Shown here piece by piece: positions 47,421 through 56,873 of a stretch of 64,000 nt of DNA; within the stretch, counting starts at the first letter, position 1; the number at the start of each line of letters is the position of its first letter. The notes beneath the pieces are model-generated. The model had not been told where the DNA came from and made no database searches. It saw only the letters and a program-made list of their open reading frames with translations. This DNA is from Chrysoperla carnea (lineage: Eukaryota; Arthropoda; Insecta; Neuroptera; Chrysopidae), in assembly GCF_905475395.1 (NCBI RefSeq), contig NC_058341.1, forward strand, positions 70,439,501-70,503,500. The letters are read 5' to 3'. A program made the translations under genes and the position numbers.

Positions 47421-48161
47421 GATATTAATATTGAAGACTTTGAGTCCTTTGTTAACAGTATACTTAGTTCTGGTGTTACTGAAGTTACTGGTAAAAACAT
47501 TTTGCAATTCATGGATAGTATGGAAGTATCGCTTGATGAACAAGCCATGGAGTTGGATAGCCACCAAGCTCGTAGTGGTGAGAAATCTGGAGGATCCAGA
47601 TCGTCTAATAGGGGAATTGGCATAATACAAAGACTACCAAAAGGTATTGGATGTAATTCAACAAAATTACATTTTTCTAAAACTTTTTTAATGTATTCTT
47701 ATGGATATGCTTGGCCTTATTTTACTGTGGATTCGAATTCTTATCAAGCTACAAGTTTGGCATTAATACCTGTTGATTTTTTACCTTCATATTTATCAAA
47801 AACAGAATTTGATCATTTACCAGCTGGATCAAGAATGACTGAATCAAATGTTAAATATGGTTTAGATGCAGCTAATCCTATGGTACCTACAAGTGCAACT
47901 AAAATGGATGGTACAGTTCTATATGATAAAATGTATAAAGGTACTGCTCTAATGATTCTTGGTATACCAAGGTCAATATCTGATTATTGGGCACTAGTCA
48001 GATCAACAACAGCGGATAAAAATAATCCGAACACTGGTGGTCATCCTAGATTGGATAAATTAATAAATCGGTTTATGGTTACTAATACAGCAGATACAAA
48101 TTTATGTACTTATCATTATAAATGTAAAAATGCAATTTTAAAATCACAAAAAAAGACTTAA
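47421..48161 (+). pseudogene. Endogenous densovirus capsid protein, first part
   Basis: Open from 47421 (after TAATAG) to the TAA at 48159-48161. The central part has the character of an ambisense densovirus capsid: SKTFLMYSYGYAWPYF, then LALIPVDFLPSYLS and EFDHLPAGSRM, landmarks of the jelly-roll start in this group. Translation breaks just after a run of seven A at 48148-48154, beyond which the capsid continues in a different frame. The break looks like a one-base length change in that run. Confidence 0.88.
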
Positions 48162-48709
48162 TTCCTTTGGCATCACCTTTTGCTATTGAAGCAAATAGCA
48201 TGAATACGACTACAGTACAAAGAAAAGATACTTTAGCGAAAGGAACTGTAACATTTGAAAATACTTCAGATGGAAAGAATTTACCTACCTACGAAAAAAT
48301 ATCAACACAATTTGCAGAAAGTTATATTAGACAATTAGAAAATTATGCTGTAAATAGTCCAAGAAATCATACAGAAACACCAATTGCTCAACCACAACTT
48401 TATGTCGGAATATTTCCTGTACCACAATTAAGTCCAGCAACAGATACTGTTAACTTTCAAAATACATCTATATATTTAGAAGTTACCATGGCTTGCGAGG
48501 TAGAATATAATTACAATTCTACTTATTGTGAAGATCAATATGTTACAACTCTGGAAAATAATTTCATGAATCCAGATGCTATGACTTATGATGGCCGTAC
48601 ATTGTTTGGATTGAACTATAGGAAGAATGGAAATGTAAAAAAATCATCAAGAACTCCTGTAACAACAAGGAATGTATATCAGGCATTTAAAAAAATAAGA
48701 ATGAAATAA
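48158..48709 (+). pseudogene. Endogenous densovirus capsid protein, C-terminal part
   Basis: Continues the capsid in the frame entered at the A-run. It is open to the TAA at 48707-48709 and ends VYQAFKKIRMK, with no stop inside. The segment contains PQLYVGIFPVPQLSP and YLEVTMACEVEY, consistent with the C-terminal part of the capsid fold. It has no ATG near its start and cannot be made on its own as a normal capsid. Confidence 0.85.
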
Positions 48710-48739
48710 TTTATTGTTAAAATGTTTTTTATTAATAAA
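48710..48739. terminator. Convergent poly(A) signals of the viral copy
   Basis: AATAAA on the plus strand at 48734-48739 serves the capsid side. AATAAA on the minus strand (48715 to 48710) serves the NS side. The two overlap in the way expected of ambisense densovirus transcripts, whose 3' ends meet in the middle. Confidence 0.65.
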
Positions 48740-48755
48740 ATATGTATTACAAAAT

Positions 48756-48905
48756 TTATAGTATTTCATTTGGATCATAATATTCATCTTCTTCACTATC
48801 ATTTTATTTCAGTTTGTTCAACTATAGGTAAGTTAGATAATTTATTGATGTTATATTTTAACATTAATACATATATATTGCATGAGGATGCGGTTTTAAT
48901 TTGAA
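48756..48905 (-). pseudogene. Endogenous densovirus NS1, C-terminal remnant
   Basis: Read leftward, the segment ends DSEEDEYYDPNEIL before a TAA at 48758-48756, an acidic tail that fits the end of the large NS protein. A shift separates it from NKLSNLPIVEQTEIK just upstream. Between this and the helicase block at 48940-49140, sequence that the family normally has is missing, so an internal deletion is inferred. Confidence 0.6.
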
Positions 48906-48939
48906 CTTCTTCAAATATGGACAAATATGGTTTCCTAAA

Positions 48940-49140
48940 CTAAACCATTAGGCTGATCTTTATTCTTGCTGGACATTTGTCACCACCAAACAACATCTTA
49001 ATCATATCATGTGATGCTGGTTCGCAATTAGGTTCGTTCCAAATTAATTTTCTTTTTGAAATTACTTCTTGTAATGGAAAGTTGCAATATCTATTGAAAC
49101 CAATAGAACCAAAGCATAATGAAAAAGATAATATTGTATC
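48940..49140 (-). pseudogene. Endogenous densovirus NS1, helicase Walker B block in a shifted frame
   Basis: The leftward frame here reads LIWNEPNCEPASHDMIKM and FGGDKC before a TAG, which fits the Walker B and following motif of a parvovirus superfamily 3 helicase. It is out of frame with the main NS1 segment; the switch falls at the Walker A motif near 49145-49160. Confidence 0.75.
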
Positions 49141-50486
49141 GATAAAGTAAGTTTTCCAGCTGATGGTTCAGAAATTATTTTTAAAGTATTTTTTTTAGCT
49201 AATGTTTTTTCAAAAATATAATATACATTCTGGAGAAATTCAATGTAGTCGTCTGGATGTTGGAATTTGATTAATGCATCCAATATATCTAAAGATTGAT
49301 TTACATCATAATAATATTCAGAAATATTTCCATTTGGTGCATTAAATATGCACACATCAGAAATTCGTATAGTTAGTTCATTGAAAGACATATCCATAAT
49401 TTGTGTGGCAAGTATATTGGACACAGTTTGTAATAAAGGATGAGATTTACTATATGTATATACAAAATCACTTTGATGATATATTGTCGTATTAAAAATC
49501 AAAGATAAAGGAGCTGACAGATGCATTTTTAACCAATTTAGAATTTTGTCTCCTTTTCTTCTATAGTTTTCTGTGTTTCGTTTATTCTTGACGCTACTAT
49601 TATTATTTCCTCCAGCTTGCGATGAAGCGGATCCACAATCGAGGAGACATTGAACTGAGTTCGAATCCTGGCTTCCTTCCAGTAATCCTTCTTGTCCTTG
49701 TTGCGAATGGCTTTGAAGGGATACAAATTTAATTTCACCACTTCGTATGCAGGTTCGCCCGGCGACCTCGCAGTGGATAACTGACCTTTGCCCTTTATAC
49801 AGATATGCTGTTGTATTACGCCAGTGTTCAATTTTGTAGGTCCTTGCATGAATAACTTTTCGATTGCATCGGTCTGTTGGCCAGTTGTTAATTCGGGCGC
49901 ATCTGCATTGGTATGAGTGGTATGTGCAGTCGTGGATGACATGGTAGTGGTCGCCGTGGGTTGCGACGAGAAATATTGTTCCGGCGAGATGTTGTTGTAT
50001 GACTCGTTCAACATTTCTATCACTGTCGCCGGATGATTCGTCTTCGCGGAGCTCTTTCGCGAAATCCAACCATGATATTTTCGTCAATGTACTCTTTTTG
50101 TTTTTGCATTTCGTGAGTAATTGCTTCATGAATTCCTTTATTACAAGTATTATCTGATATAAGATTCGCTTCCCGGCTAGATCCCTCTTCTCCACCAATT
50201 GCTTCTGACAATGAATTAATGATGGAAGTAATTTGTGGATCGTCACGTTGTCCACCCACATTAGCTCCAACCAATTGAGAAAAGAGTCCTCCTTCTGTTC
50301 TTCGTCTTCTTCTTGGTTCATGATTCCATTCTGAATCAGATCCTGTGTCTGACATATCTCCTCTTGTTGGAATGTCACATTCTTCTTCTTCTTGCATTGA
50401 GGTTCGTCGTGATCGCTTTCTTCCTCCGATCCACTCGAAACTTGAATGGGGCGACGAGATCTCGACATCTTCAATATTTTCTTCAC
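49062..50486 (-). pseudogene. Endogenous densovirus NS1 initiator domain (with the NS2 N-terminus in the same frame)
   Basis: The long leftward frame has two parts. From about 50040 down it carries the HUH endonuclease motif of the replication initiator (HGDHYHVIHDC) and, near the end, a Walker A-like EPSAGK at about 49150 where the frame is lost. Upstream of about 50060 the same frame reads MSRSRRPIQVSSGSEEESD from 50468, which is more likely the start of the overlapping NS2. NS1 in this virus group combines a nicking domain and a superfamily 3 helicase and drives rolling-hairpin replication. Here NS1 is broken at its 5' junction, at Walker A and by a C-terminal deletion. Confidence 0.82.
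49538..50023 (-). pseudogene. Endogenous densovirus NS2, C-terminal part
   Basis: A 161-codon leftward frame overlapping NS1, as NS2 does in densoviruses. It starts MIEMLNESYNNISPEQY and ends EEKETKF. Its frame differs from 49062-50486 by the same step that separates 49062-50486 from 50020-50604, so one indel near 50020-50060 would place both NS1 and NS2 pairs in register. The protein has no recognisable domain. Confidence 0.65.
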
Positions 50487-50580
50487 AACCTAAATCACGA
50501 TCACGAACTAATTCTGAAGTATGAGGATGTAATAAATACTCCTCTAATTGTTGACTAAAACTTAAGTTATCTTTAGACAT
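50020..50580 (-). pseudogene. Endogenous densovirus NS1, N-terminal part
   Basis: Starts at ATG 50580 (MSKDNLSFSQQLEEYLLHP), the first start codon after the NS-side TATA box, and is open to a stop at 50022-50020. It is acidic and Arg-rich in the middle and contains GGLFSQLVGANVGGQRDD. The initiator domain lies downstream in the neighbouring frame, so this is read as the NS1 N-terminus cut off by an indel. It could instead be a separate small NS protein, but its overlap and ending fit the frameshift reading better. Confidence 0.68.
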
Positions 50581-50599
50581 ACTAATACAATATATACAG

Positions 50600-50620
50600 A
50601 CCACCTACTTATATATCAAA
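50600..50620 (-). promoter_or_regulatory. NS-side promoter of the viral copy
   Basis: On the minus strand GATATATAAGTAGG lies between the right terminal repeat and the NS start, about 30-40 bp before the ATG at 50580. It mirrors the capsid-side promoter at the other end. Confidence 0.6.
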
Positions 50621-50718
50621 TGGGTAACATTAAAAGATAAAAGAATTCTCTTTTATCCAACCCCAACACGTGGAGTGGGGAATTCACCGATCACCGATGT
50701 CCAAAGATCAAGGTGAAT
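50621..50718. repeat. Right inverted terminal repeat of the endogenous densovirus
   Basis: Reverse complement of the inner left repeat over about 70 bases. The outer part (50680-50718) still has GAATTCACC facing GGTGAAT, but the inner branch seen on the left is gone, so this end has a simpler hairpin. Confidence 0.87.
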
Positions 50719-50776
50719 AAATACCACGATACTCTAATTTTATTTCGAGTATCGTGGTATTTATTTAAATAACTAT
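50719..50776. repeat. Host palindrome arm pair at the viral insertion site
   Basis: ACCACGATACTC faces GAGTATCGTGGT across a 13-base loop. The palindrome's outer part, 'atttatttaaataactat', finds its partner not next to it but on the far side of the virus at about 46238-46259 ('atagttattgaaataaat'). Confidence 0.8.
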
Positions 50777-50850
50777 TGTACTTTCTTGTTTTGGAATATA
50801 TTGCTCAAAAGTTTTTATAATCTCTTGTCGCTTTTTACTGGGGGGTGAAA

Positions 50851-51012
50851 AAATTATTACGATAAGATAATGTAGTTACAATTATTGCTATTTTTGAAGT
50901 CGGTGTCAGCCACGGAAACAACTGTGACTGAACAGTTTGCTACATTAAGTTGGCTGACACCGATTCCAAAAATAGCAATAATTGTAACTACATAATATTT
51001 TCGTAATAATTA
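50851..51012. repeat. Foldback element of about 160 bp
   Basis: 'atgtagttacaattattgct' faces 'agcaataattgtaactacat' exactly. The arms continue into 'gtgtcagcc' facing 'ggctgacac'. The loop is about 45 bp. Confidence 0.87.
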
Positions 51013-51882
51013 GATTGACTTTTAAATAATGATATTTTTTAATTCATTTTACTTAGAAGAACTCTAAAAAATATTTTGATTATTGTTTGTTATTCAGAAG
51101 AATACGCAAATAATTTTTTTACTTTTTAGTGCACATTTGTTTTGGAATAGTTTTTTAAGTCGTTTTTCTTTTGTGTTAAAGTTTTTTTATTTTTAATGAA
51201 TCTGAAGTATAATAACTAATTTGTCACTAAAAAAAGAATAATCGAAATCGTTTGGCGTGGTATTGAGTTATTCGTCTATTTGTCGCGCACATACTTAATG
51301 CAAATTTAAGACTTATATCGTTTTCACTTGGATATCATTATCAGAACTGGACTAAATTGAAATGGGACCACCCGAAAAGCACTAGCTTTCAAATAGAAAA
51401 GAATCATCAAAATCGGTTCACTCAGTCGAAAGTTCTGAGGATACAAACATAAAAAATAGAAATACAGTCGAATTGAGAACCTCCTTTTTTGTTTGAAGTC
51501 GGTTTAATAGTCATAATTCATTGAGAATTGCAGAGAAGATGGGCATGAATTGTTTTATATTAACTATTTTAAATTTATACAGAAATCTTTAATTTATGGT
51601 TCAAAATGATGATCATAGATGGAGCAGTAAAATGTCGGAATTAATTTAATTTAAAAAAATATATATTTTTATAAATTATAGTTCATGTGTTATTCTGATA
51701 TATCAGCAATATTGTTGTATAGTTTCATTCAAATCCATTCGTTTTTGCGTAAAAGCGTAACAAACAAACGAACATCCTTACTTTCACATTTATAATATAT
51801 ATAGATTTTTTAAAGATTCGAACAGTTTAATATTATAATAATTATCTGTACGTATTATGCGTAAGTTTATCTAATTAATATC
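51013..51882. other. Intron sequence with degraded repeats
   Basis: Around 51350-51510 lies a stretch ('ttcactcagtcgaaagttct', 'tttgtttgaagtcggttt') that resembles transposon tails common in insect genomes, but I cannot assign it to a family. No exon is seen. Confidence 0.4.
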
Positions 51883-52270
51883 TGGATGACCGAGCTTTGC
51901 TCGGTATTTTTTGAGTTAAAAAGACACAAATTTTATCACTAATATAAGACCCATAAAGATTTAATTATATTGTATAAGACCGTTTAAAATGTCGCCACAC
52001 AAATACCATTTTGAATATCCCGGTAATGTCGTTTATTTCATTAACTACGATATACACCAAAAGATGTCAGGAAGAGTCATATTTTGCGATGTATGTTTCA
52101 GTTTTTCATGAAAAAATGAATAAAACGACGTTTTTTTAAAATGAAACCTTGTTAGATCGCCTTATCGCCCCAAAAAACCCCTACATACTCATTTTCATGA
52201 AAATCGTTGGAGCCATTTCCAAGATCGTTGATATATATATATATATATATACAAGAATTGCTCGTTTAAA
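51883..52270 (+). mobile_element. DINE/Helentron-like non-autonomous element
   Basis: It starts TGGATGACCGAGCTTTGCTC, contains a TA microsatellite at 52230-52250 and ends 'caagaattgctcgtttaaat'. A small start palindrome, an internal microsatellite and a conserved tail are the usual layout of DINE/Helentron elements. Its 5' part recurs at 60267. Confidence 0.6.
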
Positions 52271-52559
52271 TATATAAGATTAGCATAAATTAAAATCAAT
52301 CCTAATCTTAAATCTGTAAATATTGAATCATTTGAAGAGCATTTATTCTGATTTAAAAATTCGAATTAATTTCAAGAAGGAAAAAAATTTAAAAACATTT
52401 TGGAGAGAGGGGCTGAACCCACCCTCATTGAGAATCTCCCCATATAAATTTGAACTAACAATATAATCCTGTAAATGCAGCCATTTATGAAACGGATTTC
52501 CATTGATTTGTTAACTGTTCAAGCTGTTTCGACATTTGTTGACATTTATTGATTTTGTA

Positions 52560-53015
52560 TGCATATTTTGAGCTCGCTAGATTCGCTTTGAATATAGTAC
52601 TTCAAACAGAAATTCAGGAACTTGGCGAGGCTATCAAACTGGTTGATGCTGCGAAAGTGATTTTGATTGAAAGAAGAGGAAACTACGCAAAATAATTCAG
52701 AAAAATTTTCAAAACCGTGAACGATTTCTGCGATTAAAACTCTTAATGTGCAGACTTGATTGGAAATTATTTTCAGATAAAAATCTACATACCGTACATC
52801 GATTTCTTTCTGACACATTTACAGGATCAATTATTGAATCGTTGCAATATTTTATAAAATTTTGTCTCTTTCCCAAAAAAATGACAAATTTTGATGAAGA
52901 CTTCTGCGCTCAACTTTTTGAACCATTCTTTTCAATTTTGTACGATGATTCTCGTGATATCTGTGTCCAAAAAGCAATGAGCAACATAGATCAATTGAGC
53001 CTTGGGTCCGTATGA
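52560..53015 (+). pseudogene. Protein-like fragment of unknown origin with a frameshift
   Basis: One frame reads AYFELARFALNIVLQTEIQE up to a stop near 52692. A shifted frame then continues with RERFLRLKLLMCRLDWK and SLQYFIKFCLFPKKM to a stop after SNIDQLSLGSV. The composition is that of a helical cellular protein rather than repeat DNA, and the shift plus absence of splice sites suggests a pseudogene. I do not recognise the parent gene. Confidence 0.45.
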
Positions 53016-53029
53016 CCCATCTTTTAAAC

Positions 53030-54010
53030 CGTTAGAGATAAAACAAAAATGGAAATGAAAAAATTAAATGGAAAAAATGGTTCTTACAAAAAAATTAACA
53101 ACTTTTGTTTGAAACATTTTTTCGTAAAGATCGCTGTTTACTCGTGGGGGGTGCACTGACATAACACTTCCTATACAGGATATTTCAGTAATTAACTCTA
53201 TCAAATGTTTGCTTTCAATTGTTTTTTTAGAACCTGTCCCATGAAAATGATGCTACGTAATCTACGGTGCCACGCAATCGTTTGTTTTTTACGTCATATA
53301 AGTAAAGAAAGATAGTCGCTCTTAAAAATCCACATATGTATACATGTCACACATACATAACTTATATTAACATATAATACATACTATATAATTTGCGCTC
53401 TCACGGGTAAACACTGATGTTTACGAAAAAATGTTTCAAACAAAAGTTGTTTATTTTTTTATAAAGAACATTTTTTACACTTAAACATTTGTTTATCTCT
53501 AACGGTTTACAAAATGGGCCCTACGAAACCAAGACACCTATGTTGCTCATTTACGAATTCGCTCTCACTTTTTATGTCCTAATCACGCTATAAAAATTTC
53601 AGCTTTTATCTTTTTCGTTTGTAGCTATCGTGTCGACAGACAGAAGGACGGGCAGACAGCCGTAAATGGACTAATTCGGTGATTTTATGAACACCTATAT
53701 TATTCAAGCGTTACAAACTTGGGACTAAACTTAGTATACCTTGATATATATCATATACATGGTATAAAAACGATTCAAAATTACAACTTCAAAAGCGTAC
53801 AGTACCAAAACTTTTAGTAGGTCATGTTTAGGTAAATCGACTTATTTTCACTAAGCTAAATATAGTAGAGTTGTAAAGATCTTTTAGCGTAACTCACTAC
53901 TGAAAAAAGTCCAAACAAAACAAAAAAAATTGATATATTTAAAAATTATAAAATATGTTCTTAACTTAATATCGTTTTGAAACCACAATCGGGGGATTTA
54001 AATATAAATA
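53030..54010. other. Intron sequence with repeat fragments
   Basis: Contains pieces shared with other sites: 'tgtttgaaacattttttcgt' (53107; similar near 53425, 58565 and 14950) and 'ggtaaatcgacttattttca' (53831; similar at 29093). No exon is visible. Confidence 0.5.
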
Positions 54011-54026
54011 AATATAAATTACATAC

Positions 54027-54178
54027 TTGATACATTGTTTTTCATCTTTAATAATTTTCTTTCTCCCGTACGCAACAATTATTCGTTTTCCATCAACTTT
54101 TTTCTCACTCAAATCATTTTTAACTTTCTCACATTTTTCCAAGTCTGTAAATTTGATTGTACAAAAGCGTGCTCGTTT
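54027..54178 (-). CDS. Two-RRM RNA-binding protein, exon 3 (first RRM, second half)
   Basis: The reverse-strand acceptor TTTTTAG precedes 54178 in phase 0. The exon starts KRARFCTIKFTDLEK, whose RARFCTIKF is RNP1-like, and continues through VDGKRIIVAYG, the usual end of an RRM. It ends with two bases of a Lys codon at AA|GTATGT, followed by the 8.5-kb intron. Confidence 0.82.
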
Positions 54179-54242
54179 CTAAAAACATAAATAAATAATA
54201 TTTTTAAGGTTTTATTTTTTTTAATATAAATATAATGAATAC

Positions 54243-54348
54243 CTGGCGTGGAATGCGAACATCTTCAATATCTGGATGAAGATTTTTAATAGTTAATTCT
54301 TCTTCGATGGTTGTTGGTAATTTTAGAAATAATGTATCTTTTTGTTCC
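54243..54348 (-). CDS. Two-RRM RNA-binding protein, exon 2 (first RRM, first half)
   Basis: The acceptor ATTTTAG precedes 54348 and the first G completes a Lys codon. The exon contains DTLFLKLPTTIEEELTIKNL, with LFLKLP as the RNP2-like first strand. It ends in phase 0 at CAG|GTATTC. Confidence 0.82.
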
Positions 54349-54413
54349 CTAAAATTATTTGAAATATTTAAATAAATAAAATCGTAGTTTTGTTACAAAT
54401 AATAAATACGTAC

Positions 54414-54427
54414 TTAAATTCAGGCAT
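54414..54427 (-). CDS. Two-RRM RNA-binding protein, start exon
   Basis: A 14-base coding start (ATG CCT GAA TTT AA) before the donor GTACGT. All five exons join in frame: 726 bases, 241 residues. The protein has an RRM at about residues 9-85, a second RRM at about 91-158, a Lys-rich stretch and an acidic tail. RRM proteins of this layout usually act in the nucleus or nucleolus on RNA; a nucleolin- or modulo-like role is plausible but not shown. The first RRM and second RRM are both short and diverged, so I give no gene symbol. Confidence 0.75.
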
Positions 54428-55437
54428 GTTTTGTTTTAAAAGTATTAAACGAATATACTAAGGTTATTTTAAGACGTCACTTTCATTTCGATAGCACGTG
54501 TGTTTTGAAAATTATAAAATAAAGCACATTTCTCATTAGCACAGTCGTAAATAGGGTGCGTTCTGAAATGTTTCTATGGAGTAATAAAGAAAACCATAAA
54601 GTTTCACTTGGTCACGTTACAATGATCATTTTCTTAAAATATGCAAAAAAATGCTCTTCAGAAGCGATGGTTGTACAGTAAGTGGTTGTAATCGAAATGA
54701 TTCATTTCCCACCCGAGACATAATCTTTCGTTAGGTTAATTATCTTAGGCTCAATAAAACAAAAATTCATTATTGAGCCTTCTGTTCGAAGATTATTATA
54801 TGTCCGGCGTCAGTGTCCAACTGTAAAAATGAGCGACAAAAAATTTTATTCATATCGAAAGTCGATATCTCGTGATATAAATATTTAAAAAAAATTCCTT
54901 AATCTCATTTTAAATGAAACATACGGTATTGATAAACAAACAACTATATCCATAATGGCTGGCGAATATATTTATCTGGGGGTATGTATAAGTACACATA
55001 AAAATATGTTAATTAACGCTAGATATTAATTTTTGTAAATAGGTGATTTTCACGCCAGATTTAGTCATTTAACTCCAAGATAGATAAAAAAAAGGACGCA
55101 TAAATTGAGTATAGAACGACAACATAAGCTTGTACAAAATAGAATTAAAAACGATAAATATTTTTATTTATTTTTTAAACATTATACATTATGTTGTATA
55201 TATCTAAATTTTTGGCCTTTGCGTTCGCCCTGTGATCTACGGGTTGGCCATGCCATTAATGGGGTTGAGTTATTATGGGTCTGCGGGTTTTTTGGCACTT
55301 GCGTTCACCCAGTGATTGAATTCACTCTGTGGTCTAGACCATGGCCAACCCGTAGCTACGGTGTTTTCATTATCAATGAAATAGACATTTTCATTGATTT
55401 TGACTTTATAAAAATACTTATCACGTATCACTTTACA
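54428..55437. other. Intergenic sequence between the RRM gene and recQ5
   Basis: A hairpin lies at 55231-55362 ('ctacgggttggccatg' facing 'catggccaacccgtag'). No gene is supported; an open frame across 55105-55560 runs into the hAT-like element and is not a recognisable protein. Confidence 0.5.
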
Positions 55438-56101
55438 CAGTGGTGGATTTACACATTTTTAAGTATAGGTTTTTCAATTTTTGCCGCTCTTACCTCTAAA
55501 AATTGGAAATTCGTTAACTACGAATTGGAGGCCATGAACTACTATTACTATTTAAAGTAATTATAAACCTTGTATAGTGAGTTAGAAAGTTTTTTTTCCC
55601 ATATTTTTGTTTAGAATTAGTACAAAAAATAATTTTCCTTGCAACCGGACTATCATCTGACAATTTCGTATAAAAAAATGGGAATTTTCCGGGTGCTTTT
55701 TTGCTGGCGACAAAAACAATTATATTAAAAAAAAAATTACTCTACAAATTAAAAAAATATATTCTTAAACTACAACTATTTTGTGCACTCATGGTTGAAC
55801 AAAAGTAGGGGGTCTTCAAGCGTCTTCAATGAGAAAAAAAATATTGGAAATAAAAATGTCTTCGATTTGTTTGGTTTAAAAATGGATATATTCATTTTTC
55901 TAATGGACAGAACTTAATTTTTATCCCAGATTCGAAAAGAGGGCACTCGAAAGTCCTAGGTAACGAAACTTTTATTTTAGAATTATTTTTCTTCAATGAC
56001 AAGAATCTATCTCGAAAATGAACAAAAAAATCACGATTCGTCGGCGTGGATAGGTTAAATTTGCCTCTTTAGGCTCTAGCCTACTAGTAAATCCGCCACT
56101 G
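55438..56101. mobile_element. Non-autonomous hAT-like element, 664 bp, inside a family G repeat
   Basis: Terminal inverted repeats CAGTGGTGGATTTAC and GTAAATCCGCCACTG match with one difference. It is flanked by identical ACTTTACA at 55430-55437 and 56102-56109. The flanking sequence is a family G repeat whose uninterrupted form is seen at about 33680 and 36635. Confidence 0.9.
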
Positions 56102-56215
56102 ACTTTACATTTTTTCTTACCAATCTACAATGGATTTGACCTAAGCAAATTACCTCAGTTGTTGGCACGCTTAAAGTCGTTTGACACTCAGTTTATGTAA
56201 CTGTAATGTCTATGT
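56102..56215 (+). repeat. Repeat family G, 3' fragment of copy 3
   Basis: Continues the family G sequence ('acattttttcttac', 'ttggcacgcttaaag') after the hAT-like insertion. Confidence 0.75.
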
Positions 56216-56873
56216 TTCGCATAGACTAGAAGTAAGTCTGAACAAAGAGCATAGGAGCATCCTATAGTCTTTGAGTCTGAATAGGCCAAAGAGGTTAGGA
56301 CCAATTACAAATTCAGTACGTAATGCCGTACCAATTTCGGTAAAAAAGATTCCTGATAATTTTTACATCATAATTTTTTTGAAAATTTTTGCAATTAAAT
56401 TATATTATTTGCAATAATTAGAAGAATAACCTTCATATTTTACTCAGTATAAAAAGTTAAAGCTGAGTAAAAATGTTGCCATTACATATTTTGTACACAT
56501 TTTTGCTATAAATCCACGATGATTTTTTTCTTGATTTGGTTCATGCAGTACAATTACAGTTTTTAAAATAACTTTCTGTGAGGTTTTTATTCTATAAAAA
56601 GTTGTTCATAAAATTTTTTTGGTAAATTATTTAAAAGTTAATAAATAAAATGATAGACGAGACAGTTCTAACCGAAATAAAAAGCATAAGTTTTAAAAAG
56701 TTTCGATAAAGTCTTAAAAATTTAATGTTAATAATAAGCCGTCAATTTAACCATTTAGTCTTTTAAACAGTTGGTCAAAGTCGATTTTATCAAATCGTGT
56801 AATAAATAAAAATTTAATTGTTAGATAATGCATGTAGCTTACTGAATATTTTTTCGCCAATATTTACATCATC
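56216..56873. other. Upstream region of recQ5
   Basis: No repeats with clear ends. It should contain the recQ5 promoter and 5' UTR, but no TATA box or other motif stands out. Confidence 0.4.

Larger units (their letters stand above)
45526..54026 (-). other. 8.5-kb intron of the RRM gene containing the endogenous densovirus
   Basis: The intron runs from the donor AA|GTATGT at 54026 to the acceptor GTTATAG at 45526. It holds family A repeat sequence (about 45640-46240), the viral copy (46260-50718), a foldback (50851-51012), a DINE-like element (51883-52270), a pseudogene fragment (52560-53015) and further repeats (53100-53890). Confidence 0.78.

Noticed and set aside
50600-50718. Reading the viral copy as a free virus contig misjoined to host DNA
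   Set aside because: Host palindrome arms pair across the virus, a short duplication flanks it, and the coding regions carry decay, all of which fit true integration.
55105-55560. Forward open frame of 151 codons
   Set aside because: It crosses a hairpin and the boundary of a hAT-like element, so it cannot be an old gene.
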